Origin: Apoderus coryli
Lineage: Eukaryota > Arthropoda > Insecta > Coleoptera > Attelabidae
NCBI GenBank assembly: GCA_911728435.2
Contig: OU452204.1
Coordinates: 1,798,001 to 1,862,000 of the forward strand
DNA: 64,000 bases
Reading direction: 5' to 3'
Position numbers and translations under genes: made by a program. Under the pieces are notes generated by a model, which worked only from the letters and a program-made list of their open reading frames with translations, was not told where the DNA came from and ran no database searches. Shown one piece after another: positions 43,572-54,237 of this stretch; positions within the stretch are counted from its first letter, which is position 1, and every line of letters starts with the position of its first letter.

Positions 43572-46541
43572 TTAGTCATCGTCGTCATCATCATCCTCAG
43601 ATACATATTTTTTTGTGTTTCGTTTACGTCGAGTTGGTTGCTTTTTGCTTTTAATTTTTATTTTCATTTTGACTGTAGAATCTGTATCCGATTTACTGGT
43701 TTCCTCTTTATCCATTTCTTCTACCTAGAAATTATCAAAAATGTAAATACTTAAGGTATAGATATAGGTATATTTTACATAAATAAACTCGTGTCCTTGA
43801 GATTTTAACTTTATAAGACCTAGTTCGGCTTATAGAGCTGTGGGATAACCCAGAGACAGCGGCGTTTCTTGGCTTTATTTCAGCCTTTTCAAGTTTCTTC
43901 CTATGTTAATATATTATAGTTTTTAGCTGATTACCTACCTATTCAAAATAAATTCTATAACAGTTCTTAATATTTAATTTAAAAAAAATATTTTGTTTCT
44001 ATAATCATCAAGTAAATAGGTACTGGGAAACATCCTTCATATTTTTGTTGATTGAAAAGGCTCAAATAAAGCCGTGAGACGTCGCTGATTTCGGATTGAG
44101 TGTATCATTTCTTACAGCCCTAAAAACCACTAGGTATCACTTTTATTTTTCATAATCCTTAATCAGACGTTTAATTAAAATAAAAAATATTATATAAATA
44201 AATGGTATGCCTACACAGAATGAGTATAAAGTGTGGAAACCCCTGTATATTTCCGAAAATAATCATTATTTTGAAAAAAAAAATTAAAGAAAGTTTGGTA
44301 TCATTTTTGGCACAACCTGCCGATTGTCAATTTTTTATACGGTTAACAGCTTTGTTGCTATGGCAACCAACTTTGTTTTTTTTAATGACATGGTATATTA
44401 TTCTATTCATTTTTAGGTAGACCATTTATTTCTGGATACAAAAACAGAAATTTTTTATAGGGTTACATTAGAAAGTAATTGAGAAAAAACTTGTGGTACC
44501 CTAAGGGATACACTTATTCAGATTTTCTAATTGGATATTCAAATAGATCAATCGTCTATTAATTATACGATTCGTACTATCTCTTCCACTACTTCACAAT
44601 AATAATAATAATAATAATAATACCGGCATGTAATTAACACTTTATTAGGTATATAACAAACTCAATATTATTCCCAATATATGTTTAGCCAACCACTTTA
44701 TTCGCCTGCCTAAATAATACTAACTCTAACTTGCTACGTATAAAATAACTAACCATAAAATGAATCATAATTCATAATATTATGATATCACACACTAGAT
44801 AAATGTTATACAAAAGAAACAAAATGCATAAATATGATACCTAATAGGATTAAATACTTTAAAAGAGAAATATAAATTCTAATCTAAATATTAGAGACAG
44901 GTCTCCACAAAACTGTTTTATAAAACAATCGTGTTCTTCGTTTACAGTTCATTGAAATTAAATTTTTATAAGGAAAACATTGTAGCTGTCAAATAAAAAT
45001 ACTATTTGTCAGTTGCTTGTGTTCAGTTAGTTTTCCCTACAAACAAAAATCGAAAAACTCAAATTTAACACTCACACTCATGATTGCTATAGCAGAATTA
45101 ACGGAAAAACAAAGAATTGAAATTTTGATGACGGTGGGCTACGGTGACAGAAAACGCCGTTATGAAGAAGTGTGCAGACTTTTTCATGAGTTGTTCCCTA
45201 ACAGGCCACAAGTTCAGAAAGGGTATGTATCGAAATTATGTCGGAAATTTTACGAAACTGGTAGTGTAATGCCGGGTCCACATCAAACCGACAAAGGAGA
45301 AACAAAACAGAAACTTTATGATTTCCAACAATTCTGCAACAAAGTTGCAACATTTCAGCGACTTTTTTGTCGCGGCTTTGTTTTGTCGCCGGATTCCGCA
45401 ACAATTTCGAGTCCCGTCGCTTCGCGGTAAATTTCAAAGGATTTCTGTTTTGTTTGCTTTATCGGGAACAGTGTCGAATCAGTGTGAACGGAGAAAATAT
45501 TAAATTATCGTTCGCGTGTGCTCATTTGCTTGTGTGATTATTGTGAAAACAATGTCGGAAAAAACTAAGTGGACAGTGGATAACACTTGTAAATTAATCT
45601 TTGAAAGATGACCTCGGTATACACACACACAGGTACATCATCACATACACCCACACACAAACACATACGCCAACAATGAACTCTATGCTGAACACAGGAG
45701 TGATCCTGTGTTCAGTATATATATATATGTATCTACCTACGTCTATGCGACATTGACATGTTTTCTCTTATAATGGCGGCATGCCTCGCAACCGGAGACT
45801 CACAACACTGTCTGTGTGATAAAACTATCTGAACGTGACAGCAGCACGTCATGTCATTAGTGGTATGAATTACCATACAAAAGCTCTCTGTATCATCAAT
45901 AGTTTCTGCAAAACTTCTTGAAGTAAAAAGCGTCGAACTCACAAAACTTGTTGTAAACAAATCCACAGGGCTCGACGCATGAATAAACCCTCGGGTGTAC
46001 TGCAACAGCCTCAAATCCATTAAAAGTGACAATAAAGAGTTCTCATTTTAAAAACAATAATTGTAAGAATTTGATCAAAAACTAAATCATAAAATAATTT
46101 TTAAGATAAAAATAATTTATATGTAATAAAGTGGGAAAAGTAAAACACCATGTTACAGTTATGTTATTTTAATACTTAGGTACATTTAAAATTACAAAAA
46201 AATCGATATGAATTTTGTCTCTAGATACATTTTCTGGGTGTTACCAAATGTATTGCTTGTATAGTTGCCTAAAAGATCAACAAAATCAGTTCGTAGAACT
46301 GCTACCAAGGTCCAAAGGATATCTTTGGAGGGTTAGTCATGATGGGAAGTTAAAGAAGTTAAGATAAATATCTAAATCTTACCTCTACATCTCCATCCGT
46401 TTCAATTCGTTGCTTGGCATTACAAAATACAGATTGCAGAACTATACTGTCTTCGTGTATGAGAGAAGCCTCTTCATTATAGATTTGTGCGTTTTGGCAA
46501 AGCAGCATAAAGTCTCTCTCGAGGTCCACGAAATCCGTGTA
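43572..46541 (-). CDS. brm: Last two exons of a brahma/SMARCA4-type SWI/SNF ATPase gene
   Basis: The exon at 46383-46541 (tttgtag|TACACG ... GTAGAG|gtaaga; 53 codons) encodes the second half of a bromodomain: [20 protein letters not shown] followed by [17 protein letters not shown]. This is the pattern of the Brahma/BRG1 bromodomain rather than those of polybromo or BRD proteins. The exon at 43572-43724 (tttctag|GTAGAA; 51 codons with stop, phase 0) encodes the short tail after it: [20 protein letters not shown] and an acidic end SEDDDDDDD. Brahma proteins carry a similar basic KIKI stretch and acidic end after the bromodomain. The protein is the nucleosome-remodelling ATPase of the SWI/SNF complex. 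Upstream exons should lie at higher coordinates, but I did not find them up to 64 kb, so the gene has a very large intron or this is a duplicated 3' fragment. The 2.66-kb intron contains repeats. Confidence 0.8.
43725..45079. other. Intron of the brahma-like gene, distal part
   Basis: AT-rich intronic sequence. AAAGGCTCAAATAAAGCC near 44055 and TGGCTTTATTTCAGCCTTTT near 43872 form a distant inverted pair, probably a small foldback element. No coding signal. Confidence 0.4.
45080..45290 (+). pseudogene. N-terminal scrap of a mariner-type transposase
   Basis: Starts at an ATG (45080). [20 protein letters not shown] followed by [20 protein letters not shown] and [15 protein letters not shown] matches the first helix-turn-helix of the transposase at 35155-36228 (ERVEIVKLYF..., LFNERHPDKNV, VGKLVKKFVDTGSV). 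Similarity ends at GPHQ, where a short inverted-repeat element begins. Opposite strand to the surrounding gene, within its intron. Confidence 0.7.
45300..45455. mobile_element. ~156-bp MITE truncating the transposase scrap
   Basis: Terminal inverted repeats AAACAAAACAGAAA (45300-45313) and TTTCTGTTTTGTTT (45442-45455). The interior has a second hairpin-rich GC patch (TTGTCGCGGC...GTCGCTTCGCGG). Alternative: the promoter end of a larger element. Confidence 0.5.
45552..45611 (+). pseudogene. Start of a MADF/Myb-like protein, truncated
   Basis: Twenty codons from a well-placed [22 protein letters not shown] then stop. [12 protein letters not shown] matches the first helix of MADF domains such as those of Harbinger accessory proteins. 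It stops before the second helix, followed by CA repeats. Confidence 0.4.
45612..46382. other. Intron, proximal part, with microsatellite and hairpin
   Basis: A (CA)n-rich stretch at 45620-45670, a perfect 12-bp-arm hairpin at 45688-45715 (CTGAACACAGGA GTGA TCCTGTGTTCAG), then AT repeats. A 99-codon minus-strand frame (45733-46032) shows no recognisable family. The host splice donor is at 46381-46382. Confidence 0.5.
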
Positions 46542-47329
46542 CTACAAATATGTTTATTTTATATTATTACTTATTATAATATCTTAATTTGTAAGTTTTT
46601 TTTACAAACGTTAGTTCGCAATAAACTAAATAAATACCGAGCAAAACAATGTAATGTTATAAAATCTAGAGATTAATTCGTGAATAATTACTGATGAAAT
46701 ATAAATGCCCGCTCGGCATCCTAACTATAACCAATTAGGTTCACTAGATGGCGTCATATTACATTGTGTTACTTATTTATCTTTTCATGGAAATATTCAC
46801 ACTTTAATTTGATTTGATGTAAACGGAAAAAATGCACATATATTCATAATATTAGGCGAATTTTTAAGTGAATTTGTTAGTTTCATGTAGACCGCCCTAT
46901 ATTTGATGATGCAAAAATTAATTATCTATTAATCATTGTGAAGTTTTCCGAAAGATATATCCATATCTATACTTTGCATGGAAAATTCACATATTGGTAA
47001 TAATAGGAAGAATTTTTCAAAATTATAATATTTATCAAGTCAGCCATGAGAATTTGACAATTCAGAATAAAAAAATTTTAAATTGAGATTAACTGTCAAA
47101 TAATCTCTTGAAAATTCTTACCTAATAGTTGAGAATTTTTCATAAAACAGTTTTTTATCTGTGGCAAATGATTTAATTCAATTAATAAAAAATCGTCCCA
47201 AAACTTTCCCGACACGATATAATATACCTAATCAAAAATATATGACCTCCGTAAGGAAACAGAATTCTAATAATAATTATTATAATTGTATTATTTTCAT
47301 TATTTCCAATAAACTAACGTAACAAACTA
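46542..47329. other. No gene recognised upstream of the bromodomain exon
   Basis: AT-rich. A block near 47177-47240 (TCCCGACACGATATAATATA) is repeated near 47560-47620 as TCCCGACATGATATAATATA, so part is a dispersed repeat. No further brahma exon is visible. Confidence 0.4.
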
Positions 47330-47425
47330 ACTACTTTATTCAAAAATTAGAAATAAAATATTGCCAGAGCTGGGATTCGAACCCAGAAACATGAGAAGCG
47401 CACGCTCTATCAGTGACGCCAAAAA
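47330..47425 (-). mobile_element. tRNA-derived SINE, head and proximal body
   Basis: On the minus strand: TGATAGAGCGTGCGCTTC, then a perfect pol III B box GGTTCGAATCC, CAGCTCTGGCA, and TTTATTTCTAATTTTTGA with AAGTAGTTAG. The body matches the plus-strand SINE at 52853. The tRNA-like region lacks a normal acceptor stem, so it is a SINE head, not a tRNA gene. Confidence 0.7.
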
Positions 47426-48000
47426 CTCTTTATCAAATTATTATATTATATTTTCACAAGAGTTATAGGCTCCAACTACCTAACTGGTGAAATTTTAAAA
47501 GCAATTTTTTCGAGAATTATGTGGGCAAATATCAAAAGTAGCCTATCACTGTAAAGCAGATTAAAAATCGGTTGTGGCGCCTCAAAAATTTCCCGACATG
47601 ATATAATATAATCAAAAATATTATACAAAAGATACCGCTGCTGACGAGACCAAGTGAGGTCGAAACAGGAGGAGCGGATTGTACCCTTGTAGGTATCGTG
47701 CGATTGCGCACGATTCGTGCACACGCATCCATCCATCGTTTTTGAGCTCATGGCGCTCTCATCAGTACGCTAAGGAAAACATGTAACGTAGGAAAACAGT
47801 GCATATAAACTGTGAGACAGGTGTGTTCTTGCACATGTGTGAGGTAGCTGGCACAACGTAAGGTCTGGGGTCTCGCGACTCCCGCCTGGTTGAGTGCTTT
47901 TCCTACGTTATACGGTTTCTTTACCGCTGTGCATGGCTTCAGTTGTTGTGTTAATTGAATTTTGTAAGCATGGAGACACAGATCTTTAGTGAGTATAAGC
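47426..48000. other. No gene recognised
   Basis: Includes the second TCCCGACATGATATAATATA block and CTGCTGACGAGACCAAGTGAGG. Short minus-strand frames (47476-47751) have no recognisable motif. Confidence 0.35.
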
Positions 48001-48426
48001 TTAGACAGCTTCTTGAAATTTGCAATTCTTGTCCACGACGCCGAATTGAGGTTCCTCTATTGTCACCGACGCTCTCACGCACTGCTTCGATATTGACATT
48101 TTAACGGCTTGTTTTTGGCGTCCAGTGTGTTTCGCGTCTCTTGTCTCCCGGAATTTTTCAATTAATCTCTTCACAGTTGACAAAGGTAAAACACTATTCC
48201 GACCATATTTTCTATGAAATTTTCAAACTGCGGCCGCCAAGCGCTCATTATTTTTGAAATATTGTTCAATAATGAAGACACGTTGTTCTATCGTGTAACG
48301 CTCCATTTTTACTAACCCTAAACTGTCAGCTGTCGATTTGTTTTGTTTTTAGGGTTCCCAACACTTTAGTGCATAAATGGCGGCAAATTCAAATCTTGAG
48401 TTAATTTTGGGACACCCTTTATAAAC
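48001..48426 (-). pseudogene. Tc1/mariner relic: terminal repeat plus transposase N-terminus
   Basis: The outer end on the minus strand reads AAGGGTGTCCCAAAATTAAC, as in many mariner ends. The ATG at 48306 opens MERYTIEQRVFIIEQYFKNN, with a stop in the first helix-turn-helix, then LSTVKRLIEKFRETR. A frame change follows, after which VRESVGDNRGTSIRRRGQEL is readable. The element is cut off before the catalytic domain. A different lineage from the element at 34711-36797. Confidence 0.75.
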
Positions 48427-48544
48427 AATATAGTACAACGATAATATACTATATAAGCATGCAAAGCGAACGCGCTATCAATGTGTTAAAGTACTCAAGT
48501 ACATATTATATTCTTCACTCGACCCCTACTGCTATTTGAAAATT

Positions 48545-48830
48545 TAGCGGTTGTGTTCACCCCTATCTTTAGCGATTTCAACCAAAACTAATGGGTTCAT
48601 CCTAGGACTCACCCAACTCATACACCAAAATTTAGCTCAATTGGTTAAAGCGTTTAGGCGCTATCGTGGAAGAATACATACAGACAACAGATATACACAC
48701 AGACAAACAGAGTTCCATCTGGAAATGGTCTTATTCGTCTCAAGGCACTCCAAAATGGTTATCCGTATATATCTCAAATTTTTTTTTAGGACGTTCACAA
48801 TACTTTCCCTGCGCGGGAAAGCAATATAAA
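48545..48830 (+). repeat. Dispersed SINE/LINE-tail-like repeat, plus-strand copy
   Basis: CACCAAAATTTAGCTCAATT, GTTAAAGCGTTTAGGCGCTA and an ACAGACA...CACAGACAAACAGAG stretch. It ends in GTTCACAATACTTTCCCTGC and a GGGAAAG hairpin. A related copy is inverted at 52485-52672. Confidence 0.65.
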
Positions 48831-48859
48831 TATGGCATTGTTGTAAATGATGTCTCTTG

Positions 48860-50022
48860 AATTGAACAAATCAAGTTGCAGTAACTTCAGTGGTCTTGAT
48901 TAATGGATTGAAAATGTTTCAATATACACAGAAAAAAAAACTTGGTTTATCCAAATAAAAAATATTATTTAGAGGTGAATTTGCTAGTTTTCGCAAAATT
49001 TTTGTTAAAGTAGTAAATGTAGTTATCAAGTATAAGTAGCTACATTATCTAAAAACGACAATTTTTCCTGCTAAGCTGATATCTTCTCATCTAAACGAGA
49101 CTTGTATGTGCATTAGTTAAATAAGATTTCAAATTTGAACCTATATAAAATTTTATTTGCGCTAAATGAGTTCGGTATTCTGCTTGAATTAGGTATTGTA
49201 CACCTACAGATTTCCATACGTACCTACTTAGGTGTAGCTATTATTATTAAGAAAATACTTAATGAGGTAATTAGGTAGGTAGGTTTTATGAAACCCAAAA
49301 CTAAATTAGTTCTAATAGGAACATATACCTACCTACCTATAAATTTTATTTATCTGCTTTAGTATATTAATGGACCTAGGTATGTGCATTATAATATTTA
49401 AGTATAAATAAGATTTTAACAACTAAGTAAGTACATAGCTAAAATAGGCACTGATTGAATTAAATCTGTGTAATAGTTATTTTACCTAATACTTCTCATT
49501 TACGAAATTTCTATCCTCCAAAATATCGAATTATTTTATCTGGTAGAGATAGGAACCTATAGTTGTCTACATAAGTCGTCATTCTATTCCAGCCAACGGT
49601 TATTCCCCGTTCTACCTAATGTGTTTGTCCCCGCTGCTACTCGACGTACCTAAAACCCTTTGTAGAGCGCGTGCCGACAACAACATCTTCTATGTGTACC
49701 GCCTTGTACCTAGCGCGTCTCGCTTGGTGTAGAGGGAGGGGGTTTCATTTTGGTATTTTTTGATTAGAGTCTTGGCGTCGCTCTAACTAGGCTTTAGTTA
49801 TTTTGCGTTTTGTGTTCTAATCTGCAGATATTTCAATTTCAAAATTTGATCTATTGATAGTATATACCTAGGTATGGATCTCCCAATTTCTACAAGTGGT
49901 GAGGACGGACTATACAGATACAGTAACAGATATTAACCAATGTGCATCCAACATAATTAAGTGTAGTGATTAGTGATTAGTTTGGCGTGTTGAGTTTTGT
50001 TAAATATATATTATTAATATCT
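48860..50022. promoter_or_regulatory. Noncoding; TAGGTA-rich, then 5' flank of a putative host gene
   Basis: 49170-49450 is rich in TAGGTA/TACCTA microsatellite-like motifs. From about 49600 base composition becomes less AT-rich (GTTCTACCTAATGTGTTTGT, GCGCGTGCCGACAACAAC, CGTCTCGCTTGGTGTAGAGG), as expected for a promoter and 5' leader of the exon at 50023. No TATA box is clearly placed. Confidence 0.3.
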
Positions 50023-50086
50023 ATGGAGGAAACAAAAGAAATATTAATTAGCTGGAATCTGGGGGAGCTCGTTGACACTTTTCTCG
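50023..50086 (+). CDS. Putative host first coding exon, SAM-like start
   Basis: METHIONINE at 50023 opens 21 codons, MEETKEILISWNLGELVDTF and L, ending in CTCG|gtaagt (phase 1). W-N-L...L...F resembles the first helix of SAM-type domains at the N-terminus of many insect proteins. The exon follows a moderately GC-rich leader. I could not find the next exon. Alternative: first exon of a transposon-derived gene. Confidence 0.4.
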
Positions 50087-50738
50087 GTAAGTAAATTATT
50101 ATTGTTATTTCATGGCAATAGCAAATATTATAACTTTTGGCAATAGATACCTATCTACAGACGTATTATTTAGTGGTTACTTAATCATAATTTAAAATAC
50201 TTTTTCTAATTTAATCATTTTTAATATGGTGGAGGCAAAATTCCTTATCATTTACAGCAACTAAACAATAGTTTAGATGGGTTCACGATAATATATTTAA
50301 TTTGCCAGGGACGGATTAATTTTTAGCAAATTAATGCAGTTTTTCAAAAGAAGTTACATAAATATTTTAGCTAGGTATGACTTTTTTCTTTCTTTTGTGT
50401 ATTGATTTGTTTACCATTTTACCAATGTCTGTGAATTAGGAGTTGTGGATTGGAATTGTCTTATCATTCCTCGTACGTACCGGTAGAATCTGTTATTTTA
50501 CTTAGTTTCGTCATAAGGAATCTAAAGTTTCTTTGATAATTTTTTTTTGTTTCAGCGTCATTGTTTTTCGGAAAAACTCGATTTTTTTTTAAATAGCCAA
50601 TACTTACATTTTAGGTTTATTTGTCCCCAAATTAGATAACTACCTAGTACCTAGTTAGTAGATCTTGAAATGTATAATATTTATAGTAGAAAATGAATTA
50701 GGTATAAACTATATTTTACAAGGCCGTATTTTTTTTTA
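50087..50738. other. Intron-like stretch, no coding signal
   Basis: Follows the donor at 50087. AT-rich; TTGTTTCAG|CGTCATTG near 50555 resembles an acceptor but leads into a short frame closing at AAATAG. Confidence 0.35.
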
Positions 50739-51535
50739 AGAAAATGCAATTTTTTTGCGATTTTAGTTTTTATTGATTTCTGACATTATTTTTACTGATA
50801 TAAAAAACTTAAAAGCTCTCATTGTTACTTTTTTATGAGACAAATATAGCGTTTACAAATTTTCATTACGACGTTTCGTTTTTGAAAAACCATCAACTTC
50901 GATTTTTTAAATACGGCCCTCGATTTTTTATTGTTAAATTTAAAGCCATTTTCAAAACAAAAATAGATGTAACGGAATGGTTTCAACAAGTTTTCAGTAT
51001 TTTTAGCTGTTATTTAAACTTCAAGAAAAATCGCCATAGTTTGGCACTTATTTTGCGTAAAAGAAAGAAAGGCGTTTCTTTAATAATTTCAAAAAGCACA
51101 AAAATTTTAACTAAATTTAAAAAACTGCGTACAGAATAAAATGTGCTGACAGAAATAAATTGGCAAATAATAATAAATAATTTTGATACGTCGAAATAAT
51201 TTTATTGCAAAAATTACTAATTAGGTATATACTCTGCATTCAGTCAGTTAAGTCCCAAACTATGGCGATTTTTCTTGAATAAGTTTAAATATCAACTAAA
51301 AATATTGAAAAGTTGTTTAAACCACCTATTTTTGAATTGAAAATGGCTTTAAATTTAACAATAGAAAATCAAGGGCCGTATTTAAAAAATCGAAGTTGAT
51401 GGTTTTTCGAAAACGAAACGTCGAGTCTCCTCAAAAAGCAACAATGAGAAAGTGCTTTTCATTTTTTTATATATCTGTAAAAATAATGTCTGAAATCAAT
51501 AAAAACTAATATCGCAAAAAAATGATTTTTAAGAA
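50739..51535. mobile_element. ~800-bp foldback element with ~290-bp imperfect arms
   Basis: The left arm (about 50739-51055) and right arm (about 51246-51530) are complementary with mismatches, for example AACCATCAACTTCGATTTTT against AAAAATCGAAGTTGATGGTT and AAGAAAAATCGCCATAGTTT against AAACTATGGCGATTTTTCTT. A 105-codon frame inside (50822-51139) is an arm artefact. Confidence 0.7.
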
Positions 51536-51851
51536 AACTGCTAAATTTACTTTACTTTTGAAAACACCATTTAAAAGGTGTTTAAATTGTACAACTTTTC
51601 TCTAAGTTAACCGACATTGTCACTCCGACCGTTTCCAAGATCAACCAACCCTAGTTGTTTATGTGCTGAGCAATATTCTCAGGAATTCCGGCAAAGGATT
51701 CAGCCGCATTATACCTACCCACTTTAACATGTGTAGATTGAAGTTTGACTACATATACCTAGCTTATATTATACCTAATACAAGATTTTCAGTAGGCTTA
51801 AGTTTATTTTAAAAAAATAAATAAATAAGAGTCGCACTAAAAACCTGATGG
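51536..51851. other. No gene recognised
   Basis: Noncoding spacer between two inverted-repeat elements. Nothing supported. Confidence 0.3.
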
Positions 51852-52405
51852 TGGTTCAGATAAAAAAAACGTAAGCACCACAGGGACCCCCAAATCTTGT
51901 CTACCCCTTCTAGAAAAAATTAGTAGAAGAGAGAGCCAAACACTATTTGTCATTTAAATAAAAATATATTGTATGTTAGCAAAGTTTATTAGTTATTTTA
52001 GTAATGTAGAAAAATTTACTGGATAGACATTAAACGAGTATCATCACTAAAATAACTAGTAAACTTTGCTAGCATACAATATACTTTTATTTAAATGACA
52101 AATAGTGTTTGTCTCTCCCAGACAAGGAGCATATGTAAACTATTCAAGAATATTATCTAAATGACATAATGTCTATCCAGTAAATTTTTCTACATTACTA
52201 AAATTACTAATAAACTTTGCTGGCATACAATATATTTTTATTTAAATGACAAAAAGTGTTTGTCTCTTTTAGACAAGAAGCATATGTAAACTATTCAAGA
52301 ATATTATCTAAATGACATAATGTCTATCCAGTAAATTTTTCTAGAAGGGGTAGACAAGGTTTTGGCTGTCCCTGTGGTGCTTACGTTTTTTATCTATCTG
52401 AACCA
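51852..52405. mobile_element. ~554-bp MITE with ~70-bp TIRs and internal duplication
   Basis: The left end runs through TGGTTCAGATAAAAAAAACG, TAAGCACCACAGGGAC, TTGTCTACCCCTTCTAGAAA. The right end carries their complements (TTTCTAGAAGGGGTAGACAA, GTCCCTGTGGTGCTTACG, ATCTGAACCA). The interior has two direct copies of a ~125-bp block (AAATGACAAATAGTGTTTGT ... AATGTCTATCCAGTAAATTT) and a further inverted copy at about 51945-52035. Confidence 0.8.
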
Positions 52406-52484
52406 AGGTTTTTTTTTCTGTGTACGTATAAAATAAAAATATTATATAAAATAAAAATATTATATGTGACGGTCAATTAAAAGC

Positions 52485-52672
52485 TCTTTTACTTTCCCGA
52501 CCCATAGGGAAACTATTGTGAACGCGCTAAAAAAAAATTAGGTAAAGACGGATTTTGAAGTCCACGATAGCGCCTAAACGCCTCAACTAATTGAGCCAAA
52601 TTTTCGTATACACGAGTTTGGGGTAGTCCTTGGTTAAAATCGCTTTAGCACTGTGATATTATTGGTGGACAC
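52485..52672 (-). repeat. Dispersed SINE/LINE-tail-like repeat, minus-strand copy
   Basis: Reverse complement of the repeat at 48545-48830: GCGTTCACAATAGTTTCCCT, CTATCGTGGACTTC, TAGTTGAGGCGTTTAGGCG. It keeps the terminal TTTCCC...GGGAAA hairpin. Confidence 0.65.
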
Positions 52673-52852
52673 AACCCTCGAATTGTGCTGTGATGTGATG
52701 TCATGTGATATATCAATTGAAAGCATTTTTATCCTCTTTACTCTTTATTTGACTCCGTCATTCTCGAGAAAATTACTTTTAAAAGTTTCAAATATGTACC
52801 TAGTACGGCGACAGCTGGCTTTAATGCAATTGGTTTCATTTTTTTCACAGTC

Positions 52853-53022
52853 GGCTGTAGCTCAGTAATAAGTCACGTGGCTTTGGGTGCGGAACGGCCT
52901 GGGTTCGATCCGTGCTCTTGCAATTTATTTTATTTCTAATTTTTGACCAAAGTAGTTAGGTTAGCATGTTATAATTATTATTTTTATTTCTAATTTTTGA
53001 ATGAAGTAGTTAGGTAGTTGGG
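52853..53022 (+). mobile_element. tRNA-derived SINE, interrupted by a second SINE
   Basis: Head: GGCTGTAGCTCAGTAATAAG (A-box-like) and GGTTCGATCC (B box), then GTGCTCTTGCA and a TTTATTTCTAATTTTTGA...AAGTAGTTAGG tail. The tail segment is duplicated (52937 and 52986). Same family as 47330-47425. It resumes after the 5S-like SINE at 53333 (GTTAGTTTAGAATGTTATTA). Confidence 0.75.
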
Positions 53023-53322
53023 CCGGGTAGCCTAGACGGGACCATATAGTGACGACCGTCGAAGTGCAGCTCTGTGGAGCGCGGCTACAAGTTGGATGGG
53101 TGACAGTCTGGGGGGGTTTATTAAAAACGGACCTGGCGGTGGCTCATCTAGGTTGTAGAATGAATGGTGTGTGATAGTAGAATGATAGTGAGTGCAGTAT
53201 GGTCCTGAAAAGGCACAATAAGCCTTCAAGGCTGAAGTACGCCATTCGTACACGCCGGGGGCTTAAGTGCGTACCAAGGTGTGCGAGTGGAGGACCAGAA
53301 GGATGTTAAAAAAAAAAAAAAA
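53023..53322 (+). mobile_element. 300-bp 5S-rRNA-like SINE with 10-bp target duplication
   Basis: Begins GCCGGGTAGCCTAGACGGGA, carries AGTTGGATGGGTGACAGTCT (like the internal control region of 5S rRNA) and ends in a 14-A tail. GGTAGTTGGG flanks both sides (53013-53022 and 53323-53332). It is a pol III-type retroposon inserted in the tail of the tRNA-derived SINE. The 5S assignment rests on the ~15-base match only; the insertion itself is clear. Confidence 0.75.
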
Positions 53323-53332
53323 GGTAGTTGGG

Positions 53333-53989
53333 TTAGTTTAGAATGTTATTATTACTTTCACAGCGAAAGTATTGTGAACGCGCAAAAAAGTAGCCACAAC
53401 AGTGCGACAACTAAATGGACGACTTCGATCTCGTTATTCGTCGGACCGAGGGTCTCCATCCTCTGCCCTTAAGCACCGTCTAGGATGCGAACCCACCATC
53501 TTACTCACGCATCCATTACACCCCAGCAACAGATGGCAGCAGTGCTGGAGTCTCCAATCGTCGTAGTCACTATGCCATTGGGTCGGACTTGAGGTTCTGT
53601 CAGGGGTCGTGTGATTGTTGATGTGCAGCAGCATTACCACGTTAAAAAATCTCACGCACAGGCGTATTCCAACGATGGAAACCACCATCAAAAGCCCTGC
53701 GGCGATCGGGGAGTCGCGACGGGAGCAGGATTGTGTGATCTGGAAGCTCCTAGTGGCAAACCGGCACGTAGGCGGCGAGTGTGTGATGGCCGTTCAGCTT
53801 CAGGATTTGGGACTGTGGAGCTGTTCGTGTCCTGCACTTTTGAATGAGCAGTCCTTTTTAGGGTCCACTCTGCTCATCCCGCATGAGGAGGGGGCTATAA
53901 AAAGTGCCCTAAACATAGTCAGTCCTTCCATCCGCCTGTTTGGATAACCGCGTCCAGAGGGTGCACCATTTGCGGTCGAAATAATAATA
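53333..53989. other. SINE remainder, then unassigned GC-richer sequence
   Basis: 53333-53390 completes the tRNA-type SINE region (CGAAAGTATTGTGAACGCGC). 53400-53960 is less AT-rich with overlapping frames on both strands and no motif I recognise. It probably belongs to the same old LINE as the RT fragment that follows. Confidence 0.35.
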
Positions 53990-54237
53990 ATTATAATACA
54001 CGATAATATGAAAGCAGCAGTTCTCAAGAGCAGCGGACCGGGAGAACCCTTCCAATAACAACTGGCGTAAAGCAAGGTTGTGGTCATTGCACCGATTTTG
54101 TTTTAGATGTTTGTGGGAACGGTCATTCAACTTGTTAAGGATGATCTACCGGGGGAAATAGAGATCGTCTACATATTTGATTGCGGCGGACTCTTCAACC
54201 TTCGTAGACTGCAAGCTGGGACGAAGATCGTAACCAC
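53990..54237 (+). pseudogene. Reverse transcriptase relic, 5' part
   Basis: Readable with frameshifts: KAAVLKSSGPGEPFPITTGV then KQGC, the motif-B region of a LINE RT. Further on comes VKDDLPGEIEIVYIF then GGLFNLRRLQAGTKI. This GGLFNLRRLQAKT phrase is typical of one insect LINE group whose proteins are often misannotated as craniofacial development protein 2-like. It continues after the P-type insertion at 55609. Confidence 0.65.

Noticed and set aside
47360..47420. tRNA gene on the minus strand
   Set aside because: Has a B box but no closed acceptor stem, and is joined to the SINE body also seen at 52931; a SINE head is the better reading.
50822..51139. 105-aa frame
   Set aside because: Lies in one arm of a noncoding foldback element; low-complexity Phe/Lys-rich translation.
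53615..54087. Overlapping frames of 78-110 aa on both strands
   Set aside because: No recognisable domain; probably the decayed part of a LINE with lower AT content.
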